Shown: piece after piece, positions 35,821-45,797 of the stretch
Numbering within the stretch: the stretch's first letter is position 1
How the letters are laid out: each line of letters begins with the position of its first letter
DNA from: Hymenobacter monticola
GTDB lineage: Bacteria > Bacteroidota > Bacteroidia > Cytophagales > Hymenobacteraceae
Reading direction: 5' to 3'
Assembly: GCF_022811645.1 (NCBI RefSeq)
Contig: NZ_CP094534.1
Span: forward strand, 2,356,001 to 2,420,000
DNA length: 64,000 bases
Program-made: the position numbers and the translations under genes
The notes under the pieces: generated by a model
Databases searched by the model: none
What the model was told of the DNA's origin: nothing
What the model saw: the letters and a program-made list of their open reading frames with translations, nothing else

Positions 35821-38800
35821 ATGTTCCTCCCCATATTCCTTTTCGAACTAAAATACCGCCTGCGCCGGCCGGCCACTTGGATTTACTTCGGCGTGCTGCT
35901 GGTGATGGCCGCGCTGCTGTCGGCTGCGGCGGGCGGCATCTTCGGCTCGGGCGCCAACGTGAGCCTGGGCGGCGATGGCGGCCGCGTGCACGTCAACTCG
36001 CCGCATTCCATCGCCGGCACCATCACCATCCTGAGCTTGTTCGGCGTCATCATCACCTCGGCCATCATGGGCAACCCGGTGTACCGGGATTTTGAGCACC
36101 GCACCTTCTCGCTGTTTTACACCAAGCCCATCAGCAAGTTGGGGTACCTGGGCGGGCGTTTTCTGGGCTCGTTTGTGATTTGCCTGTTGGTATTCAGTGG
36201 CTTGGCGATGGGCTTGTTTATCGGCGGGCTGCTGCCGGGCGTAGAGGCCGACAAATTCGGGCCCTATCACCTGAGCTACTATTTGTGGCCCTACGTGGTG
36301 TATGTCATTCCCAATCTGCTGTTTACCGGAGCCGTTTTTTTCACACTTGCCACGCTCACACGCAACATCCTGAGCACTTACATCGGCTCGGTGCTGCTGC
36401 TGGTGGCCTACTTGATTGCGCAGTCCTTCATTCGCGACCTCGACAACATCAACCTCGCCGCGGCCCTCGATACCTTCGGTTCGACGGCCAGCTACTACAC
36501 CACCCGCTACTGGACGGCGGCTGAAAAAAACACCCTGCTCGTGCCCCTCAGCCGCTACCTCGTGCTGAACCGGGCCATCTGGTTGGGGGCGGCAGTGGCG
36601 CTGCTGGGCTTGTGCTACGCCCGCTTCCAGTTCTCGGCCTTCGCTTCCGATAAAGCGCCTTCGAAGAAAGCCCGCGCCGCTGCTCAGGCCGACCTGCTGC
36701 CGGCCGCTGCCATGGGCGGGCGGCTGGTGCTGCCGCGCGTATCGCAGCTTTTTAGCCGTGGCATGAACCTGCGCCAATATTGGAGCCTCACCAAGCTGGA
36801 GTTTCGCGGCATCGTACGCAGCGTGTACTTCGCGGCCATCGTGGGCGCGGGCGTCATTTTCATCCTGGCCATCGGTTGGCAGGTGGGTAAGATGTACGAC
36901 ACCAGCACCTACCCCGTGACGGCCGAAATGGTGGAGGTGTTGAGCGGCAACTTCAGCCTGTTCATCCTCATCATCATTACCTACTACGCGGGCGAGCTGG
37001 TGTGGCGCGAGCGCGACGCCGGCGTGGCCCAGATTACCGACGCCCTGCCGGTGCCCAACTGGGTGCCGTTTCTGAGCAAGCTCTCGGCGCTAGGGCTGGT
37101 GCAGGTGGTGCTGCTGCTGGTGGTGATGGCCTGCGGCCTGCTGCTCCAAACCCTGAAAGGCTACTTCCACTACGAGCCCGGCCTCTACCTCGAAAGCCTG
37201 TTTGGCTTCAAGCTAATTGATTTCCTGCTGCTGTGCGTGCTGGCCATGCTGGTGCAGGTGATTGTGAACAACAAGTACCTGGGCCATTTCGTGATGATGG
37301 TGTACTACCTGTTCACGATTTTCCAGGGCCAGCTCGGCATCAACCACCACCTGCTCGACTACGCCGGCAACCCCGGCACGCCGTATTCTGACATGAACGG
37401 CTACGGGCACTTTGTGACGGGCTATAGCTGGTTTAAGCTGTACTGGGCGGCCGGGGCGCTGCTGCTGGCGCTGGCGGCCAATGTGTTCTGGGTGCGGGGC
37501 ACCGACGCGGCCTTCGTGCGTCGCCGGGCCGAGGCCAGCCGCCGCTGGGGCCGCCCCGCCTGGACGGCCCTGGCCCTGGGCCTGCTGGTGATGCTGGGTG
37601 CCGGCAGCTTCATCTTCTACAACACCAACGTGGAAAACGTGTACCGCACGCCCAAGGAAACCGAGAAGCTGCAGCTGGGCTACGAGCAGAAATACCGCCG
37701 CTTCAAAGACTTGGCCCAGCCCCGTCTGGTGGCCGTGAACCTGAAAACCGACCTCTACCCCGCCACCCGGCAGGTGCACATCGACGGCCGCTTCTGGCTG
37801 AAAAACCGCCACACCCGCGCCCTCGACACCGTCATCATCCAGGTGCCGCAGGAGGCGCGCGTGCGCCGGCTCACGCTGGGCCGCCCCGCCGCCACCCTGG
37901 CCCTCAACGACAGCGCCGTGAACCTGCGCCTCTACCGCCTGGCCCGCCCCCTGGCGCCCGGCGACTCGCTGGAAATGACCGCCGTGCTCGACTTTGGCGA
38001 AACCGGCTTCCCCAACTCGGGCTCGAACACCGACATCGTGCAGAACGGCATCTTCATGAACAGCGCCACCTACCTGCCCGGCATCGGCTACAGCGAGCAG
38101 GGCGAGCTGGGCGACGACGACGTGCGCAAGCGCAACGGCCTCAAGCCCAAGGACCGCCTGGCCTCCGCCTCCGACCTCAAAGCCCGCCAGAACTCCGGCC
38201 TGAGCCAGGACGCCGACTGGATTCGCTTCGAAACCGTGGTCAGCACCAGCGCCGACCAGCTGGCCGTAGCCCCCGGCCGCCTGCTCAAGGACTGGACGCA
38301 GGGCAACCGCCGCTACTTCCATTACAAGATGGAGCAGCCTATGCTCAACTTCTACACCTTCCTCTCGGCCCGCTACAAGGTGTATAAGGATGCCTGGCAG
38401 GACTCGGCCGGCCACCGCGTGGTGCCCATCGAAATCTATTACCAACCCGGCCACGAGTACAACCTCAAGCGCATGGCCCAGGCCGTGAAGGAGTCGTTTG
38501 CCTATTACACCAAAAACTTTGGGCCCTACCAGCACCCGCAGGTGCGCATCCTGGAGTTTCCGAAGTACGCCAGCTTTGCTCAGAGCTTCGCCGGCACCAT
38601 TCCCTTCTCCGAAAGCATCGGCTTCATTGCTAAAGTCGACCCCAACGACCCCGAGGACGTGGACTACCCCTTCTACGTGACGGCCCACGAAGTAGCGCAC
38701 CAGTGGTGGGGCCACCAGGTGGTGGGCGCCAACGTGCAGGGCGAAACCATGCTGGTCGAAACCATGGCCCAATACTCGGCCCTGATGGTGATGAAGCACC

Positions 38801-39468
38801 ACTACGGCCCTTACACCATGGGCAAATTCCTGGACTACGAGCTGAACAGCTACCTCTCGGGCCGCGCCTTCGAGCGCAAAAAGGAAGTGCCGCTGGCCAA
38901 GGTCGAAGGCCAGGGTTACATCCACTACCGTAAGGGCTCGGTGGTGATGTACGCCCTGCAGGACTACATCGGTGAGGAGAAGGTGAATACCGCACTGCGC
39001 AGCTTCCTGGACCAGCACAAGTACGAAACCGCGCCCTACTCCACCGCCCCGCAACTCGTGGCCGAGTTCCGCAAAGTGACGCCCGACTCGCTCCAAAACC
39101 TGGTCACGGACCTGTTCGACCGCATTACGCTCTACGAAAACCGCCTCACCGATGCCTCCGTGAAAAAGCTGCCCAACGGCAAATTCCAGGTGAGCATGAC
39201 CGTGCAAAGCAAAAAGCTGGTGGCCGACAGCCTCGGCACCGAGCGCCCCGGGCCTGAAAACGACTACCTGCCAGTGGCCATTTTTCCCGCCCAAGGTAAG
39301 GGCCAGAAGCCCGTGCCGCCGCTGCTGCTCACCAAGCGCCGCTTCCACGCTGGCACCAACAAGCTGGAGTTTGTAGTAGCCACTGAGCCCGCCAAAGTTG
39401 CCATCGACCCCTACCACGAATTCGTGGACCGCGTGCAAAAAGACAACAGCAAAGAAGTGAAGTTGTAG
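35821..39468 (+). CDS. ABC-2 permease fused to an M1 family aminopeptidase
   Basis: The 1215-residue protein has two membrane blocks (about residues 15-265 and 325-600, each with about six helices) followed by a periplasmic or extracellular M1 peptidase half. The zinc site HEVAH starts at His956 and is followed about 20 residues later by a Glu in VETMAQY; the exopeptidase motif is near the YHYRKG segment. A permease paired with an ATPase and joined to a peptidase suggests that export and peptide processing are linked. The substrate is unknown. Its ATPase partner is the gene directly upstream. A terminator follows the stop. Confidence 0.9.
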   Translation: MFLPIFLFELKYRLRRPATWIYFGVLLVMAALLSAAAGGIFGSGANVSLGGDGGRVHVNSPHSIAGTITILSLFGVIITSAIMGNPVYRDFEHRTFSLFYTKPISKLGYLGGRFLGSFVICLLVFSGLAMGLFIGGLLPGVEADKFGPYHLSYYLWPYVVYVIPNLLFTGAVFFTLATLTRNILSTYIGSVLLLVAYLIAQSFIRDLDNINLAAALDTFGSTASYYTTRYWTAAEKNTLLVPLSRYLVLNRAIWLGAAVALLGLCYARFQFSAFASDKAPSKKARAAAQADLLPAAAMGGRLVLPRVSQLFSRGMNLRQYWSLTKLEFRGIVRSVYFAAIVGAGVIFILAIGWQVGKMYDTSTYPVTAEMVEVLSGNFSLFILIIITYYAGELVWRERDAGVAQITDALPVPNWVPFLSKLSALGLVQVVLLLVVMACGLLLQTLKGYFHYEPGLYLESLFGFKLIDFLLLCVLAMLVQVIVNNKYLGHFVMMVYYLFTIFQGQLGINHHLLDYAGNPGTPYSDMNGYGHFVTGYSWFKLYWAAGALLLALAANVFWVRGTDAAFVRRRAEASRRWGRPAWTALALGLLVMLGAGSFIFYNTNVENVYRTPKETEKLQLGYEQKYRRFKDLAQPRLVAVNLKTDLYPATRQVHIDGRFWLKNRHTRALDTVIIQVPQEARVRRLTLGRPAATLALNDSAVNLRLYRLARPLAPGDSLEMTAVLDFGETGFPNSGSNTDIVQNGIFMNSATYLPGIGYSEQGELGDDDVRKRNGLKPKDRLASASDLKARQNSGLSQDADWIRFETVVSTSADQLAVAPGRLLKDWTQGNRRYFHYKMEQPMLNFYTFLSARYKVYKDAWQDSAGHRVVPIEIYYQPGHEYNLKRMAQAVKESFAYYTKNFGPYQHPQVRILEFPKYASFAQSFAGTIPFSESIGFIAKVDPNDPEDVDYPFYVTAHEVAHQWWGHQVVGANVQGETMLVETMAQYSALMVMKHHYGPYTMGKFLDYELNSYLSGRAFERKKEVPLAKVEGQGYIHYRKGSVVMYALQDYIGEEKVNTALRSFLDQHKYETAPYSTAPQLVAEFRKVTPDSLQNLVTDLFDRITLYENRLTDASVKKLPNGKFQVSMTVQSKKLVADSLGTERPGPENDYLPVAIFPAQGKGQKPVPPLLLTKRRFHAGTNKLEFVVATEPAKVAIDPYHEFVDRVQKDNSKEVKL

Positions 39469-39490
39469 CCACGCAGCAACCTGGCAATAA

Positions 39491-39522
39491 AAAAGCCCCG
39501 GCCAGATGGCCGGGGCTTTTGC
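39491..39522 (+). terminator. Rho-independent terminator of the ABC-M1 gene
   Basis: AAAAGCCCCGGCC pairs with GGCCGGGGCTTTT around AGAT. The symmetric A and T flanks allow use from both sides, so it may also end the minus-strand gene at 39542. Confidence 0.88.
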
Positions 39523-39541
39523 TTTCTAATACAGGGCCGGA

Positions 39542-40009
39542 TTAACCTTTCCGCACCTGTTTCAGGTCATGCTTCACTTGCTTCTTGGCGGTTTTGAGGT
39601 ATTTCTTGAGTTGGTTCTTCCGCGACACCACAATCACCCGGGCGTGGGTCAGGCTCACCGTCGATTCTTCGGCGCTGGCGTTCAGGGTCATTTTCTCATC
39701 GGCGTAGCCCGCGTAGGTTACCACGGCGGCCAAAGCCCCGGCATTGGCCGGCACGGTAAATTCAAATTCGCCATCGGAGTTGGTCACAGCCATTTGTTTG
39801 GTGCTGGTGAGGATGACCACGGCGCCGGGCAGCGGGCCGGCTGGGCTGGTGATTTTGCCCACCAACAACATTTTCTCCGCTGGAGCATCGGCGCCCACCG
39901 CGAGGTCGTGGGAAGTATAGGCTGCGTTGCTGGCTAACGCTTGGGCTTGGCTGGTCAGGCCAGCAGCGAAGGTCAGGAAAGAAGCGAGGAGGAGAGCAAA
40001 GAAGCGCAT
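39542..40009 (-). CDS. Small secreted carboxypeptidase regulatory-like domain protein
   Basis: The 155-residue protein has a signal peptide (MRFFALLLASFLTFAAG to about residue 26) and one CarboxypepD_reg-like beta-sandwich: LLVGKITSPAGPLPGAVVILTSTKQMAVTNSDGEFEFTVPANA. The C-terminal 25 residues are strongly basic (KNQLKKYLKTAKKQVKHDLK region), which is unusual for this domain. The domain normally sits at the N-terminus of TonB receptors, but here it stands alone. ATG 40009 begins the signal peptide. A related gene lies directly upstream (40294-40716). Confidence 0.72.
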   Translation of the reverse strand: MRFFALLLASFLTFAAGLTSQAQALASNAAYTSHDLAVGADAPAEKMLLVGKITSPAGPLPGAVVILTSTKQMAVTNSDGEFEFTVPANAGALAAVVTYAGYADEKMTLNASAEESTVSLTHARVIVVSRKNQLKKYLKTAKKQVKHDLKQVRKG

Positions 40010-40184
40010 GAGCAGTAAGAAAAAGGCCAGTTGGTTATGAAGTCGTTGTTGAATGATACAAATGTCGACTTGCACCGAAACCAGTTTCTTCAAGCTTCGT
40101 CCAACAATGGGATTTTGCCGGTGAATGCCGGGTTTCCGCTAGTCAGCAGAAAACACGCTGCTTTACCGCATTACCGCCACAGAA

Positions 40185-40210
40185 AAACCCCGACCATATG
40201 GGCCGGGGTT
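40185..40210 (-). terminator. Terminator-like hairpin after the second regulatory-like gene
   Basis: AACCCCGACC pairs with GGCCGGGGTT around an ATAT loop with one mismatch. A tract of A on the left gives a T run on the minus strand, which fits termination of the gene ending at 40294. Confidence 0.65.
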
Positions 40211-40293
40211 CTCGTTGTGGGACTGGCTGTGCAGAAGAAAAGGTGATGCTTTAAGCCAAACATGCGCGCGGTTGCGAACCGCACTACGCGGCT

Positions 40294-40716
40294 TTATTTT
40301 TTGAGCGCCTGATTGGCGTGCACCAGGTAGATGGAACCCATGGCCTGCACCGGCGTCAGAGTGAGCTCTTCTTCCTGCAAGCCGCCGTAGCTGCACACAA
40401 GCTTTACGGTTTTGGCATCGGCCGGCACTTGCAGCTCGAATGCACCCTCCGCATTGGTCACGACAATGGTACGGCTGCCTTTCAGCCAAACCGTGGCCCC
40501 CGGCAACGCGCCTTGCTCGTTCTGAATGACCCCGTGAATCAGCTTGGTTGCGCCACTGGCGGGCGCTTTGCCACCCTCAGGGTCGGCTTCGACAGCTAGT
40601 TCCTTAGGTTCAGGCACGCTGTTAAAAGCATACTGGGCATGGCCCTTAAAAGGAGCTATCGACAAAAAAAGAGCTGCTGCAGCAGCTGAAAAGCAAAGGC
40701 GGGTGATGCGTTGCAT
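40294..40716 (-). CDS. Small secreted carboxypeptidase regulatory-like domain protein
   Basis: The 140-residue protein has a signal peptide (MQRITRLCFSAAAAALFLSIAPFKGHA) and one regulatory-like beta-sandwich: KLIHGVIQNEQGALPGATVWLKGSRTIVVTNAEGAFELQVPADAKTVKL. It resembles the protein encoded downstream at 39542-40009 in domain and size, so the two are probably paralogues. No barrel or peptidase is attached. A TATGTTTG element lies 26 bases upstream of the ATG. The two small genes lie in tandem about 285 bases apart; each has its own terminator-like hairpin. Confidence 0.72.
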   Translation of the reverse strand: MQRITRLCFSAAAAALFLSIAPFKGHAQYAFNSVPEPKELAVEADPEGGKAPASGATKLIHGVIQNEQGALPGATVWLKGSRTIVVTNAEGAFELQVPADAKTVKLVCSYGGLQEEELTLTPVQAMGSIYLVHANQALKK

Positions 40717-40741
40717 TAATACAAGTATTAATTGACTGATG

Positions 40742-40749
40742 CAAACATA
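40742..40749 (-). promoter_or_regulatory. Bacteroidota promoter of the regulatory-like gene
   Basis: The minus strand reads TATGTTTG, an exact TAnnTTTG match. A TTG lies 21 bases farther upstream (plus-strand 40771-40773). The AT-rich stretch from 40717 to 40910 otherwise holds nothing recognisable. Confidence 0.55.
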
Positions 40750-40910
40750 CAACCATCTAGCACATTTCTGCAAGAATTTGCCTTGTTAAATTCAATTTAT
40801 TTCTGTGATTAAGCCAAAAACACAATGTTCTTAAATTGAAATAACCCCAAAACTCAACCTGCATAGTAAGAGGCGTTTTGGAGTTAACTAATTGACTATA
40901 AGAAATAGAT

Positions 40911-41579
40911 TCAAGAATGGCTCGCTGTATCGGCTTGCTGTTGCTGCCGAAAAAGCCAATATGAATACCCGTAGCAAAAAAGCACAGTTCCAACTGTCAG
41001 GCCCAGTAGGGCAGGAAGCACCAGATGGCCTGGTAGCGCGAACGCCATCGCCACCGATAATGCACCCGCAACGCAGGCCAGCATGCCGCCAATCCGGTGC
41101 GTGCGTGCCCACACGGCAGGGCTTTCCAGCGTCCAGGGTGTGCGGATGCCCACAAAATAGTTGGGCTGAACCGTGCTGAGGTAATTGCCCATGAAAACGA
41201 AGAAGGTGCCTAGCAACACTGCCAGCCCTTTGCCGGGTGGCGTGCCGGGGTGCGCGCCCAGGTAAAGGCTAAAGCAGGCCAACCCACTGAGCAGCGCCAC
41301 CAGCGCCAAACGCAGCTTTTGAAAGTTGGCGTTGTCGCCGTCGAGCCGGCGCTTGGGGTCCAGGTACGGCAGCACGCTGAGCAGCACGGTCGTGCCCAAC
41401 GGCAGCCCCAGCGTGAGTAGCCACAGGTGTTCGCGGCCGGTGTAGCCATCGGCCTGCCCGCTGCTGTTGAAATGCGTGGGCACCTGCGCCGGCAGTGCCT
41501 GCCACACGGCCCACAAATACACCGACGGCAAGGCCACCACGACCAGCGTCAACAACTGCCAAAACAAGTTCTTTTTCAT
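40911..41579 (-). CDS. SdpI family membrane protein
   Basis: The 222-residue protein has about six membrane helices. The N-terminal DUF1648-like part contains LPAQVPTHFNSSGQADGYTGREHLW, and the C-terminal half matches SdpI (GNYLSTVQPNYFVGIRTPWTLESPAVWARTHRIGG). In Bacillus, SdpI protects against the SdpC toxin and sequesters the repressor SdpR at the membrane. Here an ArsR-type repressor gene lies directly upstream, the same pairing, but there is no toxin gene nearby. ATG 41579 is used; an ATG four codons upstream is also possible. Confidence 0.85.
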   Translation of the reverse strand: MKKNLFWQLLTLVVVALPSVYLWAVWQALPAQVPTHFNSSGQADGYTGREHLWLLTLGLPLGTTVLLSVLPYLDPKRRLDGDNANFQKLRLALVALLSGLACFSLYLGAHPGTPPGKGLAVLLGTFFVFMGNYLSTVQPNYFVGIRTPWTLESPAVWARTHRIGGMLACVAGALSVAMAFALPGHLVLPALLGLTVGTVLFCYGYSYWLFRQQQQADTASHS

Positions 41580-41606
41580 GGAGAAAAGCAAGAGCCCGCA
41601 ATCAGG

Positions 41607-41861
41607 TTAGGATTTGAATTGATACAGCCAACCCAGTAATTCGTCAAACACCGTCATATTCAGGGTGTACACCACGAACTGGCCTTGTTTCTGGCTGGTC
41701 ACGAGGTCGGCCTGGCGCAGCAGGTCGAGGTGGTGGCTGATGGTGGGGGCCGAAAACTGGAACTGCTCGGCAATGGCCCCGGCGGTGAGGGGCCCGGCGC
41801 GCAGCCGCTCCAGAATGGCGCGCCGCGTGGGGTCGTTCAGGGCTTTAAAAAGAGCATTCAT
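41607..41861 (-). CDS. ArsR-type regulator (SdpR-like autorepressor)
   Basis: This 84-residue protein is a compact winged-helix regulator: LNDPTRRAILERLRAGPLTAGAIAEQFQFSAPTISHHLDLLRQADLVTSQKQGQFVVYTLN covers nearly all of it. It has no metal-binding Cys pair, so metal sensing is unlikely. It is 27 bases upstream of the SdpI gene and probably represses the pair, as SdpR does. Confidence 0.87.
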   Translation of the reverse strand: MNALFKALNDPTRRAILERLRAGPLTAGAIAEQFQFSAPTISHHLDLLRQADLVTSQKQGQFVVYTLNMTVFDELLGWLYQFKS

Positions 41862-41908
41862 AGTCGCGGTTCAATGTTTAGGCAAATGTCTAAATAAAAC
41901 AGGCATAA

Positions 41909-41941
41909 AAAAGCGCGGCCTCTTTTCGAGAGGCCGCGCTG
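41909..41941 (-). terminator. Terminator of the small membrane protein gene
   Basis: AGCGCGGCCTCT pairs with AGAGGCCGCGCT around a TTTCG loop. The run of A on the left is a T run on the minus strand, so it ends the gene finishing at 41975. Confidence 0.8.
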
Positions 41942-41974
41942 AAAATATTTTCGATGCAGCTTAATAAACGCTAA

Positions 41975-42355
41975 TTAAGCCGGTTGCTGAACAATAGCTT
42001 CGGCGGGCTTCTCCGCGTGGCGGCCCCAACTAGCGCACCGGCTGCGCATTTGCTGCCGGAATTTTTCGCGGGCCTCGGGGCTCAGGTGCTCCATGCGGCC
42101 AGCCATGCGTTGCTGCCATTCGCGGCGCTTGCGGGCCCAGGCACCCGCGCGGCCCCCGCCCGGCTTGAAACCGAAGAGAATGCGGCTGAGCAGCAACAAG
42201 CCATATGTTTGCGTCAGACTGATGGCCGGTAAGTGGAACAGTTCCGGCATGAGCCAGTTCCAGAGGGCTTGCGTGACGAAGCCAATGGCGACGAGAAATA
42301 GCGCCGCGAAGAAGAAAAAGCGAAGGCCGCGCAGCAGCCAGAATTTACGGTCCAT
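41975..42355 (-). CDS. Small membrane protein downstream of an ECF sigma factor
   Basis: The 126-residue protein has two hydrophobic segments (GLRFFFFAALFLVAIGFVTQALW and the region around ISLTQTYGLLLLSRILFGF) and a long basic cytoplasmic tail (ARKRREWQQRMAGRMEHLSPEAREKFRQQM). It lies about 110 bases downstream of the sigma factor in the same direction. Position and layout fit a membrane partner or target of the sigma factor, but I see no known anti-sigma motif. ATG 42355 begins MDRKFWLLRGLRFF. Confidence 0.65.
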   Translation of the reverse strand: MDRKFWLLRGLRFFFFAALFLVAIGFVTQALWNWLMPELFHLPAISLTQTYGLLLLSRILFGFKPGGGRAGAWARKRREWQQRMAGRMEHLSPEAREKFRQQMRSRCASWGRHAEKPAEAIVQQPA

Positions 42356-42360
42356 GATAG

Positions 42361-42465
42361 GTGAGTAATGAATTGGTGAACTGGTGAGTGGGAACTTGGA
42401 ATCGGACGTGGCCGGCAGATGCCAGCAAAACATCAAACTCGCCATTTCACCCTCTCATCATTTCT
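42361..42465. repeat. GGTGAAATGG-type intergenic repeat
   Basis: GAATTGGTGAACTGGTGAGT on the left and CATTTCACCCTCTCATCATT on the right are imperfect inverted copies of a GGTGA-rich motif. The same motif pair flanks the gap between nuoK and nuoL. Here it lies between the sigma gene and the small membrane protein gene. Confidence 0.5.
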
Positions 42466-42468
42466 CCT

Positions 42469-43038
42469 TTAGTCAGTGAATAATTCGGTATACAAGGTTT
42501 GCAGGCGCTTGCGCAGGTGCAGCACGGCGTAGTGCTTGCGCGAAATGAGGGTTTTGAGCGGCACGCCGGTTTCTTCTTCCATTTCGCGGAAGGTCTTGTC
42601 CTCCAGTTCGTGCCAGATGAACACCTCGCGCTGGGCGGCCGGCAGTTCGGCCAGGGCGTCGCTGAGGGCTTCCATCAGGGTTTCGCGCAGTAGGCGGTTT
42701 TCGGGCGAGTCGTCGGGGGCGGGCAGCAGGTCGGCCAGCAGCAGGCCCTCGCCGTCGTCGGAGGCTTCGGCGGCGCCGAAAGCTTCCTCCAGGCTCACCG
42801 GCCGCTTGCGGCGGTAGAGGTCGGTGATGCGGTTGCGGGCCACCCGGAAGAGCCAGGCCGCCGCCTGCTCCACGGGCTTGAGCAGCCGGTAGCTTTCCAC
42901 GAGCTCGGCGAAGACGTCCTGCAGCAGGTCTTCGGCCTCGGCTTCGTCGGGAATGCGGCGCCGGATGAACTGCAGCAGGCGCGGGCGCTGCTGGCGCACG
43001 GCTTCGGCAATCTGGCGGTCTTGCTGCGAAGCCGTCAT
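42469..43038 (-). CDS. ECF-type RNA polymerase sigma factor
   Basis: The 189-residue protein has sigma region 2 (LLQFIRRRIPDEAEAEDLLQDVFAELVESYRL and AAWLFRVARNRITDLYRRKRP) and region 4 (LPAAQREVFIWHELEDKTFREMEEETGVPLKTLISRKHYAVLHLRKRL). It lacks regions 1 and 3, so it is an ECF sigma factor. ATG 43038 is used; ATG 43080 would add 14 residues of no known function. The small membrane protein downstream may be its partner. A palindromic repeat lies upstream. Confidence 0.87.
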   Translation of the reverse strand: MTASQQDRQIAEAVRQQRPRLLQFIRRRIPDEAEAEDLLQDVFAELVESYRLLKPVEQAAAWLFRVARNRITDLYRRKRPVSLEEAFGAAEASDDGEGLLLADLLPAPDDSPENRLLRETLMEALSDALAELPAAQREVFIWHELEDKTFREMEEETGVPLKTLISRKHYAVLHLRKRLQTLYTELFTD

Positions 43039-43132
43039 CGGCAAAAGAGGATTGGGGAGCGAAAGTGCCAAGGGTTCCATTGTGCCCAAGCAGACGCCGG
43101 GCCTTCGAAAATACTTTAAGAAATTTTGAGGC

Positions 43133-43240
43133 CCGTCTGTCATCCTGAGCGTAGTGAAGGACCTTTTCACCGCTGAACGATTAGCAGTAAGTTATTCCAA
43201 GCGTGAGAGGGTCCTTCGCTGCGCTCAGGATGACAGACGG
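43133..43240. repeat. Palindromic intergenic repeat, CATCCTGAGC variant
   Basis: The arms at 43133-43163 and 43210-43240 are 31-base reverse complements with two mismatches and contain GTCATCCTGAGCG. The loop of 46 bases is AT-richer. This is a related but distinct subfamily of the CATGCTGAGC repeats and lies between the divergent sigma factor and nuoK. Confidence 0.88.
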
Positions 43241-43303
43241 ACGCTAATGAAATCGAACCGATAACAAACGCAAATTCGACCTCACGTTTTTCGTTTTTCA
43301 GGG

Positions 43304-43311
43304 TACCTTTG
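43304..43311 (+). promoter_or_regulatory. Bacteroidota -7 element upstream of nuoK
   Basis: TACCTTTG in the context GGTACCTTTGCCGG matches TAnnTTTG and is 43 bases before the nuoK ATG. It shares the extended core with the mreB element. Confidence 0.55.
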
Positions 43312-43354
43312 CCGGCCGGCCGGCTGCACAGTGCCCTTTCGCCGGTTCATCTGC

Positions 43355-43699
43355 ATGGACCCCACCGTTTCCCAGACCGTTCCCGAAGTTATTCGGACCG
43401 TTCCGCTTCAGTACTACGTGTTTTTTGCCTCGGCCCTGTTTGCCATCGGCGTAACGGGGGTGCTGGTGCGGCGCAACGCCATCATCATCTTCATGTGTAT
43501 TGAGCTGATGCTCAATGCGGTGAATATCCTGCTGACTGCTTTCTCCGCTTATCGCGCCGATGCCAACGGGCAGATTTTCGTGTTCTTCATCATGGCCGTA
43601 GCCGCGGCCGAAGTTGCCGTGGGCCTGGGCATCATCGTCATGATTTACCGCAACTACCAGACCACCGACGTCAACCTGCTCAGCCGGCTCAAATGGTGA
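43355..43699 (+). CDS. nuoK: NADH-quinone oxidoreductase subunit K
   Basis: The 114-residue protein has three membrane helices and matches subunit K of complex I: LQYYVFFASALFAIGVTGVLVRRNAIIIFMCIELMLNAVNILL with the conserved membrane Glu, then FVFFIMAVAAAEVAVGLGIIVMIYR with the second Glu. ATG 43355 fits the usual N-terminus. It precedes nuoL with a 118-base gap that holds a repeat. Its usual upstream neighbour nuoJ is not in the window. Confidence 0.95.
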   Translation: MDPTVSQTVPEVIRTVPLQYYVFFASALFAIGVTGVLVRRNAIIIFMCIELMLNAVNILLTAFSAYRADANGQIFVFFIMAVAAAEVAVGLGIIVMIYRNYQTTDVNLLSRLKW

Positions 43700-43817
43700 G
43701 GTGGTGAAATGGTGAAATGATGGGTTTGATGTTTTGGCCGCTTAAGCCGCGCATCCAACCTCTCCTTCGCCAGCGCACCGCATCAACCCACCATTTCACT
43801 ACCTCACCATCTCACCA
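43700..43817. repeat. GGTGAAATGG-type intergenic repeat between nuoK and nuoL
   Basis: GGTGGTGAAATGGTGAAATG near the left end and CACCATTTCACTACCTCACC near the right end are imperfect inverted copies that could fold into one long stem. No gene fits in this gap. Confidence 0.6.
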
Positions 43818-45767
<1,950 letters not shown>

Positions 45768-45797
45768 GCTGCTAAACCTGTGAAAAATGCGCGCAAC

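Noticed and set aside
37213..39438. Long open frame (741 codons) on the minus strand opposite the ABC-M1 fusion gene
   Set aside because: It lies wholly opposite a clear gene, has a His/Val/Gly-rich composition typical of the antisense of high-GC codons, and resembles no family.
40757..40993. Possible 78-codon gene in the AT-rich gap before the SdpI gene
   Set aside because: It has no family similarity, overlaps the end of the SdpI gene and covers the promoter-like element at 40742.
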